Shown here piece by piece: positions 33,959 to 43,315 of a stretch of DNA of 64,000 bases. The notes below the pieces were generated by a model. It made no database searches. It saw nothing but the letters and a program-made list of their open reading frames with translations, and was not told where the DNA came from. This DNA comes from Flavobacterium sp. GT3R68 (GTDB lineage: Bacteria > Bacteroidota > Bacteroidia > Flavobacteriales > Flavobacteriaceae), in assembly GCF_007109225.1 (NCBI RefSeq), contig NZ_VJZK01000004.1:270442-334441 (forward strand), read 5' to 3'. The position numbers and the translations under genes were made by a program. The stretch's first letter is position 1. Every line of letters starts with the position of its first letter.

Positions 33959-35257
33959 TTGAGAACTTCTTTTAAGCATTCCATTTCCAATCCGGCCCAG
34001 TTCAAACAGCAGCTTTTAGTATGGGCACAGCATTTTCGTGAAGTTATCTTTCTGGATAGCAATCAGTATCCGCAACAATATTCTTCTTACGATTGTGTTC
34101 TTGCTGTGGATGCGTTCACTTCCATAAAAACGGATTATCACAATGCTTTTGAGGATTTAAAAGTTTATCAGCAAACGACTAAAGACTGGCTTTTCGGTTA
34201 CCTGTCTTATGATTTAAAAAATGATGTTGAAGAATTGCAATCTGCTAATGGAGATCAACTCGAATTTCCCGATTTATTTTTCTTTCAGCCAAAAAAAATA
34301 TTTCTTTTAAAAGACAATGATCTGGAGATTCATTATCTTAATATGTGTGATGATGAACTTCATGATGATTTGGAAGAAATCGTGAATTTGGAAACAATCC
34401 TTGAAGACTCTAATACTGTTATCGAAATACAACAGCGAATCCCAAAAGAACAGTATCTTTTGAAGATTAAGGAAATGCTCGTTCATATTCATCGTGGCGA
34501 TATTTATGAAGCTAATTTCTGTATGGAGTTTTACGCTGATTATACCGAGATTAATCCTTTGGAAATGTATCATAAACTTAATGTCATTTCTGAAACGCCC
34601 TTTGCCGCTTACTTTAAAAACAACAAACAATTTTTACTTTGCGCTTCCCCCGAACGCTATTTGCGGAAGGAAGGCACAAAAGTCATAACCCAGCCGATAA
34701 AAGGTACAGCAAAACGCAATTTCGATTTAATTGCCGATAATCAAGCCATGGAAGATTTACAGGCTGATCCAAAAGAGCGGGCCGAAAACACAATGATAGT
34801 CGATTTGGTTCGGAATGACTTATCGCACACTGCCGAAAAAGGTTCGGTAAAAGTGGAAGAATTATGTGCTATTTATACTTTCAAGCAAGTACATCAAATG
34901 ATTTCGACGATTGTTTCTGAAGTGGCGCATCATATATCACCGGTAGATATTATCAAAACCACATTCCCCATGGGAAGCATGACCGGGGCACCCAAAATAT
35001 CTGCCATGAAAATCATCGAAGATTTAGAGGAAACCAAACGCGGATTGTACAGTGGCGCCATCGGTTATTTCACACCTGATGGAAACTTCGATTTCAATGT
35101 TGTCATCCGAAGTATCTTATATAATCACGAAAATCAATATGTTTCTTTTTCGGTTGGAAGCGCGATAACAGCCCAATCCATTCCGGAAAATGAATATGAA
35201 GAATGTCTGTTGAAAGCAAAAGCAATGCGACAGGTATTGAATAATCAACAGGAATGA
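33959..35257 (+). CDS. pabB: aminodeoxychorismate synthase component I (anthranilate synthase I-like)
   Basis: 432 residues. It has the chorismate-binding C-terminal domain with QPIKGTAKR, DLVRNDLSHTAEKGSV, FPMGSMTGAPKISAM and the GAIGYF motif. It makes 4-amino-4-deoxychorismate for folate; with no TrpG-like gene beside it, PabB is preferred over TrpE. The frame opens only at 33947 after a TAA at 33944, with no ATG before residue 179. A TTG at 33959 gives the usual N-terminus (M-R-T-S-F), so a TTG start is assigned. tilS follows 58 bp later. Confidence 0.85.
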   Translation: MRTSFKHSISNPAQFKQQLLVWAQHFREVIFLDSNQYPQQYSSYDCVLAVDAFTSIKTDYHNAFEDLKVYQQTTKDWLFGYLSYDLKNDVEELQSANGDQLEFPDLFFFQPKKIFLLKDNDLEIHYLNMCDDELHDDLEEIVNLETILEDSNTVIEIQQRIPKEQYLLKIKEMLVHIHRGDIYEANFCMEFYADYTEINPLEMYHKLNVISETPFAAYFKNNKQFLLCASPERYLRKEGTKVITQPIKGTAKRNFDLIADNQAMEDLQADPKERAENTMIVDLVRNDLSHTAEKGSVKVEELCAIYTFKQVHQMISTIVSEVAHHISPVDIIKTTFPMGSMTGAPKISAMKIIEDLEETKRGLYSGAIGYFTPDGNFDFNVVIRSILYNHENQYVSFSVGSAITAQSIPENEYEECLLKAKAMRQVLNNQQE

Positions 35258-35315
35258 CTCACTTTTTGTCGCTGAAGTAAATTTTTTATGTCCGCTAAAA
35301 TTCTTACTTTTGATT

Positions 35316-36629
35316 ATGTTACAAAAACTTCAAAATCATCTCCACGCTAATCTTCCATTTCTTGTTGGAAAAAAACTTCTTTTAGCGACCAGCGGAGGAT
35401 TAGACAGTATGGTAATGGCCGATTTGTTCCATCAATTGGATTATGAAATTGCGCTGGCACATTGTAATTTTCAATTGCGTGGAGTAGAAAGTTTTGAAGA
35501 CCAGAATTTTGTACAGGACTATGCCACTCAAAATGAAATTCGATTATTCGTAACCCAATTTGATACCGAGGCTTTCGCCAAAGATTATAAACTTTCCACG
35601 CAAGTGGCTGCCCGGGAGTTGCGTTACAACTGGTTTTATGAGCTTTTGGAAACCGAAAAATACGATTACATCCTGACGGCCCATCATGCGGACGACAGTC
35701 TGGAAACTTTCCTCATCAATTTATCACGTGGTACGGGTCTGGAAGGACTTGATGGAATTCCGATGAAGAACAGTCAGGTCATTCGTCCGTTTTTAGCCTT
35801 TAGCAGGAGCGAAATTTTGGATTATGCAGTCTCGCATGAAATTCAATGGCGGGAGGACAGCAGCAATGCCTCAGACAAATACTTACGCAACAAGATTCGC
35901 CATGATGTTGTGCCGGTACTCAAAGAAATAAATCCAGACTTTCTAGCCGCTTTTCAAAAGACACAAACCTATTTGCAGGAAGCCACAAAAATGGTGGAAG
36001 ATGCTGCTATTATGGTTTATCACCAAGTGGCTAAAGATGAAGGCGATGCTATTCATTTCGATTTGAAGCAATTGATGCGATTGCCAAACTATAGGTCGTA
36101 TTTGTATCAATGGCTCAATGAATTCGGTTTTACTTCTTGGGGAGATATTTATGATCTTGTAGAGGCGCAATCAGGAAAACAGGTTTTTTCAGAAAGTTTC
36201 AGATTACTAAAGGACCGCGGCCTTTTAATAGTTGCGCCTCTTTCACATATTGACAGAGCAAAAGAATTTGTCATTGAGCAAAATCAAACAGAAGTTAATT
36301 TTCCTATAAAACTTGCTTTTCGGCAAGTGACGGATATTTCAGTGGAAGAAAATTCCGCTATCTTTGTGGACGAAGACCAACTGACATTTCCTTTGGTATT
36401 AAGACGATGGCAGGAAGGTGATTCGTTTTTTCCTTTGGGAATGGATGGTAAATCAAAAAAGGTGAGCAAACTTTTTAAAGACCTGAAATTAAGCCTTATT
36501 GAAAAGGAAAATAGCTGGCTTTTATGCTGTGCCAACCAAATTGTATGGGTGGTAGGAATACGTCAGGACGAACGTTTTAAAATAACTAACACAACTCAAA
36601 ATAGATTACAAATCGCACTTATAAAATGA
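35316..36629 (+). CDS. tilS: tRNA(Ile)-lysidine synthase
   Basis: 437 residues from the ATG at 35316 (a TTG two codons upstream is less likely). The PP-loop ATSGGLDSMVM (about 24-34) is the ATP pyrophosphatase signature. YDYILTAHHADDSLETFLINLSRGTG then RKNK-like DKYLRNKIRHDV follow, and the C-terminal TilS domain has LVLRRWQEGDSFFP. It changes C34 of tRNA-Ile(CAU) to lysidine so that it reads AUA, and is essential. It overlaps dsbD by 4 bp. Confidence 0.93.
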   Translation: MLQKLQNHLHANLPFLVGKKLLLATSGGLDSMVMADLFHQLDYEIALAHCNFQLRGVESFEDQNFVQDYATQNEIRLFVTQFDTEAFAKDYKLSTQVAARELRYNWFYELLETEKYDYILTAHHADDSLETFLINLSRGTGLEGLDGIPMKNSQVIRPFLAFSRSEILDYAVSHEIQWREDSSNASDKYLRNKIRHDVVPVLKEINPDFLAAFQKTQTYLQEATKMVEDAAIMVYHQVAKDEGDAIHFDLKQLMRLPNYRSYLYQWLNEFGFTSWGDIYDLVEAQSGKQVFSESFRLLKDRGLLIVAPLSHIDRAKEFVIEQNQTEVNFPIKLAFRQVTDISVEENSAIFVDEDQLTFPLVLRRWQEGDSFFPLGMDGKSKKVSKLFKDLKLSLIEKENSWLLCCANQIVWVVGIRQDERFKITNTTQNRLQIALIK

Positions 36630-38710
36630 AATTCAATCCAACCCCAAAGTTAAACCAACCAAAATCACGAACTAATCAAACGGGCAAAAAGTTACTTTTT
36701 TTACTCCTGGCTTTCTTTGCATTTCTAAATGTATCCGCTCAAATCCTGAATCCGGTAAAATGGAAAACTTCTCTTGAAAAAATATCGGATAGTGAGGTAC
36801 TGTTGATTTTTGATGCAACGATTGAGGCTGATTGGCATTTGTATTCACAATTTACACCTGGTGGGGGTGCACTTCCTACTGTTTTTGTTTATAATGGCGC
36901 GATTGCAAATTTTCATCTTATTGGGAAAACAAAAGAAAGTACCTATACAAAGGAATTTAATGATATTTTTGAAATTGACGAATATTTTTTTGCTAACAAG
37001 GCTAAATTCACCCAGTTGGTAAAAATTATCAATCCGAATTTGAATTCAATAAAAGTAAAAGTAGAATATCAGGTTTGTAAAGATGCGTGTATCCAACAGG
37101 AAAAAACATTTGAATTTAAAATACCTGCTCTTAATTTAGCAACAATTGCAAAAGGCGATGATGTTGCGGCACCAGATGCAAAAATTACCGCAGATACAAT
37201 TACCCCACCAGAATTAAGTACTGCCGGGAATACATTCGTTACAGAGAAATCAACTCTTAAGCCAATGGAAAAGAAAGAAGAGAAAAAAGGGTTATTTACC
37301 ATTTTTATCATTGCTTTTTTCTCGGGATTTGCTGCATTGTTAACTCCATGCGTATTTCCTATGATACCCATGACGGTAAGCTTTTTTACCAAACAAAGTA
37401 AAACCAAGGCAAAAGGAATTAAAAATGCCATTATTTATGGACTTTCCATTATCTTCATTTATGTAATATTGGGATTTTTGGTTACCTGGATTTTTGGTGC
37501 GGATGCATTGAATGCGCTTTCAACCAATGTTTGGTTTAATATAATTTTCTTTATTCTACTAGTGGTTTTTGCCGCATCTTTCTTAGGCGCATTCGAAATA
37601 ATGTTACCTAACTCCTGGGCCAATAAAGTGGATCGCCAAGCAGACAGAGGTGGAATTATAGGAATTCTAGCAATGGCATTAGCGCTGGCCATTGTATCAT
37701 TTTCATGCACAGGACCTATTGTCGGTACTTTGCTGGTTGAGGCAGCTTCTAAAGGAGGGATAGCACCTATTATTGGAATGTTCGGCTTCTCATTGGCTTT
37801 AGCTTTGCCGTTTATGCTGTTTGCGATGTTTCCGGGCTGGTTGAATTCATTGCCAAAATCTGGAGGCTGGCTCAATACCGTTAAAGTGTTTTTAGGATTT
37901 TTGGAATTAGCCTTGGCGTTTAAATTTTTATCCAATGCAGATTTAGTACTTCAATTGCATTTATTAGAAAGAGAAGTATTCTTAGCAATATGGATTGTTA
38001 TTTTTGGAACTTTAGCTTTCTATTTATTTGGAAAAATTACGATGCCACATGACAGTCCGCTGATGCATATTTCTGTCGGAAGATTGTTCATGGGACTGAT
38101 GATTATGTCTTTTACGATATATATGATCCCGGGCCTTTGGGGAGCGCCTTTAAAATTAATCAGCGCCTTTCCGCCTCCAAAAGAATACAGCGAAAGTCCT
38201 TTTGGAATCGATGGCTCCGAGGGAAATACGGTTGGTGTAACGTTACCTGACGGAGCAAAATTTGGACCACACGGTATAACGGTTTTCGATGATTATGATA
38301 AAGGATTGGCCTACGCCAAAAAAGTAAACAAACCAATTATGCTGGATTTTACAGGCCATGCCTGTGTAAATTGCCGCAAAATGGAAAATAATGTCTGGTC
38401 AGAAGATGAAATTTTGCCAATTTTAAAAAATGATGTGGTTCTAATTTCTTTATATGTCGATGATAAAAGGGAATTACCGAAAGCGGCTCAAGTTGTTTCC
38501 GCAACTTCAGGAGAACTTTTGGAAACCATTGGAGATAAATGGAGTGATTTCATGATTTCCAAATACAAAACCAATACGCAGCCGTTGTATGTCATTACTG
38601 ATTTGGAAGGAAACAGTCTTAATGAAACTAAGCCAACGATAAGTTACACTCCGAATGTAACGGAGTACGAATTATGGCTCAAAACAGGAATTTCAAAATT
38701 TAAAAAATAA
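36626..38710 (+). CDS. dsbD: thiol:disulfide interchange protein DsbD
   Basis: 694 residues. The signal peptide is followed by the DsbD alpha-type domain (about 40-185) with the pair CKDAC. Eight TM helices of the CcdA-like core (about 225-520) have the two membrane cysteines in LLTPCVFPMIP and SFSCTGPIVG. The C-terminal thioredoxin-like gamma domain (about 545-690) has GHACVNCRKME. It carries electrons from cytosolic thioredoxin to periplasmic proteins, for example for cytochrome c maturation. The ATG overlaps the tilS stop (ATGA), so translation is probably coupled. Confidence 0.93.
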   Translation: MKFNPTPKLNQPKSRTNQTGKKLLFLLLAFFAFLNVSAQILNPVKWKTSLEKISDSEVLLIFDATIEADWHLYSQFTPGGGALPTVFVYNGAIANFHLIGKTKESTYTKEFNDIFEIDEYFFANKAKFTQLVKIINPNLNSIKVKVEYQVCKDACIQQEKTFEFKIPALNLATIAKGDDVAAPDAKITADTITPPELSTAGNTFVTEKSTLKPMEKKEEKKGLFTIFIIAFFSGFAALLTPCVFPMIPMTVSFFTKQSKTKAKGIKNAIIYGLSIIFIYVILGFLVTWIFGADALNALSTNVWFNIIFFILLVVFAASFLGAFEIMLPNSWANKVDRQADRGGIIGILAMALALAIVSFSCTGPIVGTLLVEAASKGGIAPIIGMFGFSLALALPFMLFAMFPGWLNSLPKSGGWLNTVKVFLGFLELALAFKFLSNADLVLQLHLLEREVFLAIWIVIFGTLAFYLFGKITMPHDSPLMHISVGRLFMGLMIMSFTIYMIPGLWGAPLKLISAFPPPKEYSESPFGIDGSEGNTVGVTLPDGAKFGPHGITVFDDYDKGLAYAKKVNKPIMLDFTGHACVNCRKMENNVWSEDEILPILKNDVVLISLYVDDKRELPKAAQVVSATSGELLETIGDKWSDFMISKYKTNTQPLYVITDLEGNSLNETKPTISYTPNVTEYELWLKTGISKFKK

Positions 38711-38741
38711 AAAAATCCCAACTTAATCGGTTGGGATTTTT
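38711..38741. terminator. bidirectional terminator
   Basis: A 12-bp stem, AAAAATCCCAAC / GTTGGGATTTTT with a 7-nt loop. It lies right after dsbD and ahead of the convergent cbb3-type operon. Confidence 0.85.
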
Positions 38742-38783
38742 GTTTTAATCTTCAAGTGGGTTTTCCTAAAAATCTATAGAAAA

Positions 38784-39191
38784 CTAGATCCCTTTTATCA
38801 TTTCCACTGTAAAATAATAAATGGCAAATCCGATAAATCCGATTATTATTGCCCAAAACCAAGCTGGTGTTGATTGCGGGGTTTCACTTCCTTCAATCAA
38901 AAATTCTTTTTGGTCCCCTTTTCCGTAAGCGTTGATCATTATCGGAATGATGCCATCCACGATATCATTTTCGGCGATACCCTCGATTGCAATTGATGGA
39001 CCGTTCCGAACAATAAAAGGAATGATTCGGATACCTTCTTTGCCGTTAGGATCTTTGCTCACAATTTTCAGTACGTGATTGCCGTCGACTAATTTTGTGG
39101 TATCCAATTCGAAATTTATTGGAACCACAAATTCACCAAAAGGTTGTATCTCTTCATCTAAAAATATAAAAACAGAACTATTTTTTTTCAT
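38784..39191 (-). CDS. FixH/cytochrome-oxidase-associated membrane protein
   Basis: 135 residues. An Ig-like beta region (FVVPINFELDTTKLVDGNHVL and following) is followed by a C-terminal TM helix (AWFWAIIIGFIGFAIYYF). There is no signal peptide and no CxxCH, so it is not a cytochrome. It is the last gene of the operon ccoN-ccoO-small membrane protein-this gene, 6 bp behind its neighbour. By position it may take the place of CcoH/FixH in oxidase assembly. Family uncertain. Confidence 0.5.
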   Translation of the reverse strand: MKKNSSVFIFLDEEIQPFGEFVVPINFELDTTKLVDGNHVLKIVSKDPNGKEGIRIIPFIVRNGPSIAIEGIAENDIVDGIIPIMINAYGKGDQKEFLIEGSETPQSTPAWFWAIIIGFIGFAIYYFTVEMIKGI

Positions 39192-39197
39192 TTTGAT

Positions 39198-39452
39198 TTA
39201 TTTAAAGATTGAATATTTAATGTGACTCGGATTATTTTCATTAGGCTTCACCAGCCATTTTACAGAATAAATCAATGCAAATATTGCGATAACGATAGTG
39301 ATACCAATACTTACATAATCCCAATTACTATCCGGTCCGGCGCCATGCAAAATGCCACGTAGAGCTTTGGGTTGGTTGCGTTCGCACACCGGACATGCAA
39401 ACAATGTAATTTGAAAAGCGATTAGTGCCAGGAATGTTAGGATTTTTTTCAT
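39198..39452 (-). CDS. small membrane protein with CPVC motif in the oxidase operon
   Basis: 84 residues. A signal-like first helix ends TLFACPVCERNQPKALRG, giving a periplasmic CxxC after the cleavage or anchor point. A single TM helix (YVSIGITIVIAIFALIYSVKWL) follows, with a short cytosolic tail. It lies 18 bp after ccoO. The CPVC pair suggests copper or haem delivery, or a redox role in assembling the oxidase; that is inference from position and motif. Confidence 0.5.
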   Translation of the reverse strand: MKKILTFLALIAFQITLFACPVCERNQPKALRGILHGAGPDSNWDYVSIGITIVIAIFALIYSVKWLVKPNENNPSHIKYSIFK

Positions 39453-39470
39453 GGTTTTAGAATTTACTTC

Positions 39471-40484
39471 CTATTGATCAGCCGGAGCCTTAAGTTTTAT
39501 AAAATCTATAATTTTCTTAATTTCTTCCGGTGTTACTTCTTTACCTTTGTTTCCCCATGAGTTTCGCTCGTAGTTAATAATAGCGGCAACATCGTATTCT
39601 GTGAAATTCATATTGGTTCCCACGGCAGCCATAACGCCATAATCGGCTCTTGCGTCGTAACCATTCATGATTATATCAACATAAAATTCCAAGTTATCTC
39701 CCGTAACAATTGGGCTTCCTTTGAGAGGAGGAAACGCACCTTTTAACCCTTCTCCATTAGCCTGATGGCATGCGGCACAATTGGTGGCGTAAAGTGCTTT
39801 TCCGTCTACTGATTTGGTACCCGTCTTGGAGTCAGCAACTTGAGGTGCCTCTTTTTTATATAAAAATTCTTGTGGAAGTGTTCCTTCCGGTAATGGCGTT
39901 TGTTTTAGTGATTGAATGTAGGCAACCAATTGTAACGCTTCTTTTTTGGCAACTAACTTCCCGGTTTTTCCTTCAAGAAATTCGGCTGGCATACTCACGA
40001 CAACATCATCTTTTGACGGATTATCTTTCATTTCAAACATCCACTTGTATGAAGGCATAATCGATTGCGCCACGACGCTTCTCGGCTGATACAAGTGCAT
40101 TAGATTCCAATCTTTGCTGGATTGACGGTTTCCAACATCGGTCAAATCGGGACCTGTTCGTTCGGTCCCCATAACCGTTGCCGTATTTTGCCAAATGCTG
40201 GTTCTGCCAATATTGGCATAATCCGCCGCCATTCCTGGGCGACTTCCAAACATTTTATCCATTTCCACATTACGAACCTGTTGGGAGTGACAACCCACAC
40301 ATCCCTCGGCAATATAAATTAGTTTACCTGCCCTGGCATCGCCCGAAAGCGGTTTGGTTCCCGGCAAAGGCATATTGGAATACTGATTCTGAAAAGCGGG
40401 CATAATTGCAGTCAAATACGTTAGCAAAGCAAATAAAAGCCCTGCTGTAATGTATAATCTTTTATGATTATTAAAAATGTTCAT
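39471..40484 (-). CDS. ccoO: cbb3-type oxidase CcoO-like subunit fused to a second cytochrome c
   Basis: 337 residues. One TM helix at the N-terminus precedes a CcoO-type domain with the first haem site CVGCHSQQVRNVEMDKMFGSR (C62/C65/H66 region), very like canonical CcoO. A linker leads to a second c-type domain with CAACHQANGEGLKGAFPPL and axial Met MNF. CcoO normally has one haem; the extra domain may replace the missing CcoP of this operon as electron entry. The stop is 18 bp before the small CPVC protein and the start 5 bp after ccoN. Confidence 0.85.
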   Translation of the reverse strand: MNIFNNHKRLYITAGLLFALLTYLTAIMPAFQNQYSNMPLPGTKPLSGDARAGKLIYIAEGCVGCHSQQVRNVEMDKMFGSRPGMAADYANIGRTSIWQNTATVMGTERTGPDLTDVGNRQSSKDWNLMHLYQPRSVVAQSIMPSYKWMFEMKDNPSKDDVVVSMPAEFLEGKTGKLVAKKEALQLVAYIQSLKQTPLPEGTLPQEFLYKKEAPQVADSKTGTKSVDGKALYATNCAACHQANGEGLKGAFPPLKGSPIVTGDNLEFYVDIIMNGYDARADYGVMAAVGTNMNFTEYDVAAIINYERNSWGNKGKEVTPEEIKKIIDFIKLKAPADQ

Positions 40485-40489
40485 GGCTA

Positions 40490-42619
40490 TTAGTTATTTG
40501 ATTGTTCTAAAATTTTGAATGCTTCTTCTTTTACATCTAATTCTGCGACTTCTTTCGCAGTCATTCGGTAGAAATTATAAGCGAAAATTAAATGCGAAAT
40601 AAACATTAAACTGCCCCCTATCGCACGCCAAACCCAAAAGTCAAACATAAGTACAACACTGTCGATAAAAGGTTTGCCTTCCATCCACATTAGGCCTCTC
40701 AAAGTGGCGCCAATAGATAGCGGTACTGAATAAAATAACAATCCGATGAATGCCAGCCAAAAATGGACACCTACTAAATGCTGTGGTGGTTCTTTGCCTG
40801 TAAGTCTTGGAACAACAACATAAATGCCACCCCAAAGTGTAAAAGTTATAATTCCGTAAAATCCTAAATGCGCGTGAGCCACTGTAAAATCGGTGAAATG
40901 CCAAAGTAAATTGGTAAATTTAAAAGCTTCAGCTGTGCCCTGCATGGAAACCAGGAAATAATATATAACGGCAAGCAAAAAGAAGGGTAAGGTATAACTC
41001 GAAGTTACTTTATTCCAATTTCCTCTGAAAGTCATCGAAAAATTAATTGTTCCCGCGACTACAGGAATAATCATTCCTGCACTACCAACAATTGCAACCG
41101 TTTGTAACCACCATGGAATAGGCGCAAAAATAAAATGATGCGTTCCAATTATGGTATAGAAAATAATTTGAGTCCAAAATGCTAAAATCCCTAAACTATA
41201 AGCATAAATCGGTTTGTTGATTTGTTGTGGAATAAAATAATACAACAATCCTAAAGTATAAAGGGTGAACCACATTCCGACGCCGGAGTGCATAAAATAC
41301 CCCTGCACAATGGTTTCTGAAACTCCGTCCTGCCAAAATGGTAAATATGCCGTTAACGCGACAATTATGGTGAAAATAATGGAAGAAACAATGTACCAAT
41401 TAGAGATGTAAATTTCCTTGGTCGTTCGGTTCGCTACCGTCATAATAAAATTGGCTAAAGTCAGGATTAGTGCCGCAGCGAAAAATGCCATGACCGGCCA
41501 AATGTATTCCCGGAATTCGCCTCCACCATTATTGATTCCGCTCATCAGGCAAATTGTGCCCAGAATGACCATCAAATTGGTCAACACTAAAGCAATCCAG
41601 CCCCATTTGATGCTGTAAATTTTCGCATTGCTGACGATGGGCACCACATAGTAACCCAAACCTATCATGCCTAAGGAAGCCCAGCCCCAAAAAACGATGT
41701 TGGTATGCACGGGACGCAATCTTCCGAAACTTAGCCAACTGGTATGGTCGATATCCGGAGCTACAAATTTTATCCCTAAATATTCTCCAATTCCTGTTCC
41801 GAGAACCAACCAAAAAGTGGCACAACCAAAATACCAAATGATTAGTTTGGCAATATTAGGCTCAAGACTTGGTTTTTGAACAGCTTTCTTTTTCAAAGAA
41901 ACGAAATGCGTTTCATGTTTTTCACGGATATTGTTTAGGATCCCAATCTTGTCTTGCGCTTGTACTGTTCCGGAAAGCTCACTATTGGATAAATTATAAT
42001 CCAATGCACTTTCTCTTTTTAATAAATTTTCTTCTAATTCTTCACTATCTAAGGCTGCAATGTGTGCCGCAAAGTTTCGCGCTTCATCCTTTTTTTCCTT
42101 ATTAATATACGTTTTGAGAACATTGTTCGCTTTTATCAATGCAAAAATAACGGCTAGTAATATTGGAATCATAACGATAATTATCGTTATTATAATACCA
42201 GGCTGGCTGAAAAAATTCTCTTTTGGATTACTGGGATTTTGTGCAAAAAGGCACTGAGAAAAAAATAAAAATGCAATTGTTTTTAGGGTTTTCGAATTGA
42301 TGTCTTTCAACTTATTGTCGTTTTTATAGTTTATTAATTTCCGAATTTGATTTTTACTTAAATTTTTGAGATAATCAGAAAAATGTTCTTCCGTTTTTAA
42401 TCCTTTCCACTCATTATTTTCGGTAAACTGGTCCTTGAACCTTAAGTATAAGACACCAATGAAAACAAAAGCTGGCACAGTAATTAGAATTAGCAATAAC
42501 CACAATCCCAAAGAATTACCCGGGTCAGGAATCATATTATCCGGGTTTTGGGCAAAAACTGATTTTGTTATCCCAACCGTCAATATAAAAGCGAGAATTA
42601 ATTTTGTGCCTAATTTCAT
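40490..42619 (-). CDS. ccoN: cbb3-type cytochrome oxidase subunit I with long N-terminal extension
   Basis: 709 residues; the catalytic domain starts only near residue 250. It carries low-spin haem ligand H305 (RPVHTN), CuB ligands H444, H494 and H495 (FMHSGVG, GTHHF), cross-linking Tyr Y488, and H582 and H584 (AHAHLG). The spacing of 50, 6 and 88 residues between these matches CcoN exactly. Residues 1-245 are unusual: a signal-like peptide (VGITKSVFAQNPDN) plus a TM, then a second signal-like sequence (AFLFFSQCLFAQNPSN) plus a TM and a charged helix. The Tyr supports oxygen reduction rather than NO reduction. It is the first gene of the operon. The Rrf2 regulator lies 130 bp upstream. Confidence 0.88.
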   Translation of the reverse strand: MKLGTKLILAFILTVGITKSVFAQNPDNMIPDPGNSLGLWLLLILITVPAFVFIGVLYLRFKDQFTENNEWKGLKTEEHFSDYLKNLSKNQIRKLINYKNDNKLKDINSKTLKTIAFLFFSQCLFAQNPSNPKENFFSQPGIIITIIIVMIPILLAVIFALIKANNVLKTYINKEKKDEARNFAAHIAALDSEELEENLLKRESALDYNLSNSELSGTVQAQDKIGILNNIREKHETHFVSLKKKAVQKPSLEPNIAKLIIWYFGCATFWLVLGTGIGEYLGIKFVAPDIDHTSWLSFGRLRPVHTNIVFWGWASLGMIGLGYYVVPIVSNAKIYSIKWGWIALVLTNLMVILGTICLMSGINNGGGEFREYIWPVMAFFAAALILTLANFIMTVANRTTKEIYISNWYIVSSIIFTIIVALTAYLPFWQDGVSETIVQGYFMHSGVGMWFTLYTLGLLYYFIPQQINKPIYAYSLGILAFWTQIIFYTIIGTHHFIFAPIPWWLQTVAIVGSAGMIIPVVAGTINFSMTFRGNWNKVTSSYTLPFFLLAVIYYFLVSMQGTAEAFKFTNLLWHFTDFTVAHAHLGFYGIITFTLWGGIYVVVPRLTGKEPPQHLVGVHFWLAFIGLLFYSVPLSIGATLRGLMWMEGKPFIDSVVLMFDFWVWRAIGGSLMFISHLIFAYNFYRMTAKEVAELDVKEEAFKILEQSNN

Positions 42620-42749
42620 ATTATTGATTGTTATTTTAGGTTTAAATGTTTTTTTATTAACTAGCTATCTACTATAAAAGTAATTAAAAATTTGTTAGTA
42701 CGAAAATGTATATTAAGACCTTTTTATCTTTTATTATTTTAAAAAAAAG

Positions 42750-43184
42750 CTATTTGTTTTTAAGGAAAAAACTATTAGTATCCAGTTTTTCTTTAAAATC
42801 TGCAATAGTGTTGGTTTCCAACATCAGGATTAAATTCTTCTTGATTTCTTTATATTCAAAATGTACCGGACACGGTTTTTTTTCTGAACAAGCTTTTAAA
42901 CCAATCACGCAATCTTTGTAAATTCCATCACCATCAATGGCTTTTACAATATCTGCAATAGAACTTTTCAGATTTAATTTATCAATATAAAAGCCACCGT
43001 TTGGTCCTTTAACCGAATTAATCAATTTCCTTTTTCCTAAATCCTGTAATATTTTAGCAATAAAAGATTCGGGAGCGTCAATTCCCTCAGCAATTTGTTT
43101 TATGCTAACTCTCACTTCATCTTTCGATTTCTGAGCGACAAATATCATTGCCTTGATTGCATACTCGCACGATTTTGAAAACAT
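42750..43184 (-). CDS. Rrf2-family Fe-S regulator
   Basis: 144 residues. The N-terminal winged helix is CEYAIKAMIFVAQ, IKQIAEGIDAPESFIAKILQDLGK, VKGPNGGFYID. A cluster region has three cysteines in DCVIGLKACSEKKPCPVHF (C-x6-C-x5-C), fitting a [2Fe-2S] ligand set like NsrR or IscR. It would sense nitric oxide, oxygen or Fe-S status. It lies just upstream of the cbb3-type operon on the same strand and is its likely regulator. Confidence 0.85.
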   Translation of the reverse strand: MFSKSCEYAIKAMIFVAQKSKDEVRVSIKQIAEGIDAPESFIAKILQDLGKRKLINSVKGPNGGFYIDKLNLKSSIADIVKAIDGDGIYKDCVIGLKACSEKKPCPVHFEYKEIKKNLILMLETNTIADFKEKLDTNSFFLKNK

Positions 43185-43280
43185 CTTCTTCTTAATTGTT
43201 GCAGCAAAGGTAAAAATTAAATTTAATAATAAAAGAGTTTTAGGTCTTTTTTTATTTGATTTAAATTGAAAATAGCCAAA

Positions 43281-43306
43281 ATAAGAAAGCCGCTATAATA
43301 GCGGCT
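43281..43306 (-). terminator. terminator of the PH-domain gene
   Basis: A 7-bp perfect stem, AGCCGCT / AGCGGCT with a 5-nt loop, followed on the minus strand by a T-rich run. Confidence 0.65.
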
Positions 43307-43315
43307 CTTACAAAC

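Noticed and set aside
40490..42619. Nitric oxide reductase instead of oxidase
   Set aside because: The Tyr six residues before the HH pair (Y488) and exact CcoN spacing of ligands favour an oxygen-reducing cbb3-type enzyme, though NO reduction as a side activity cannot be excluded.
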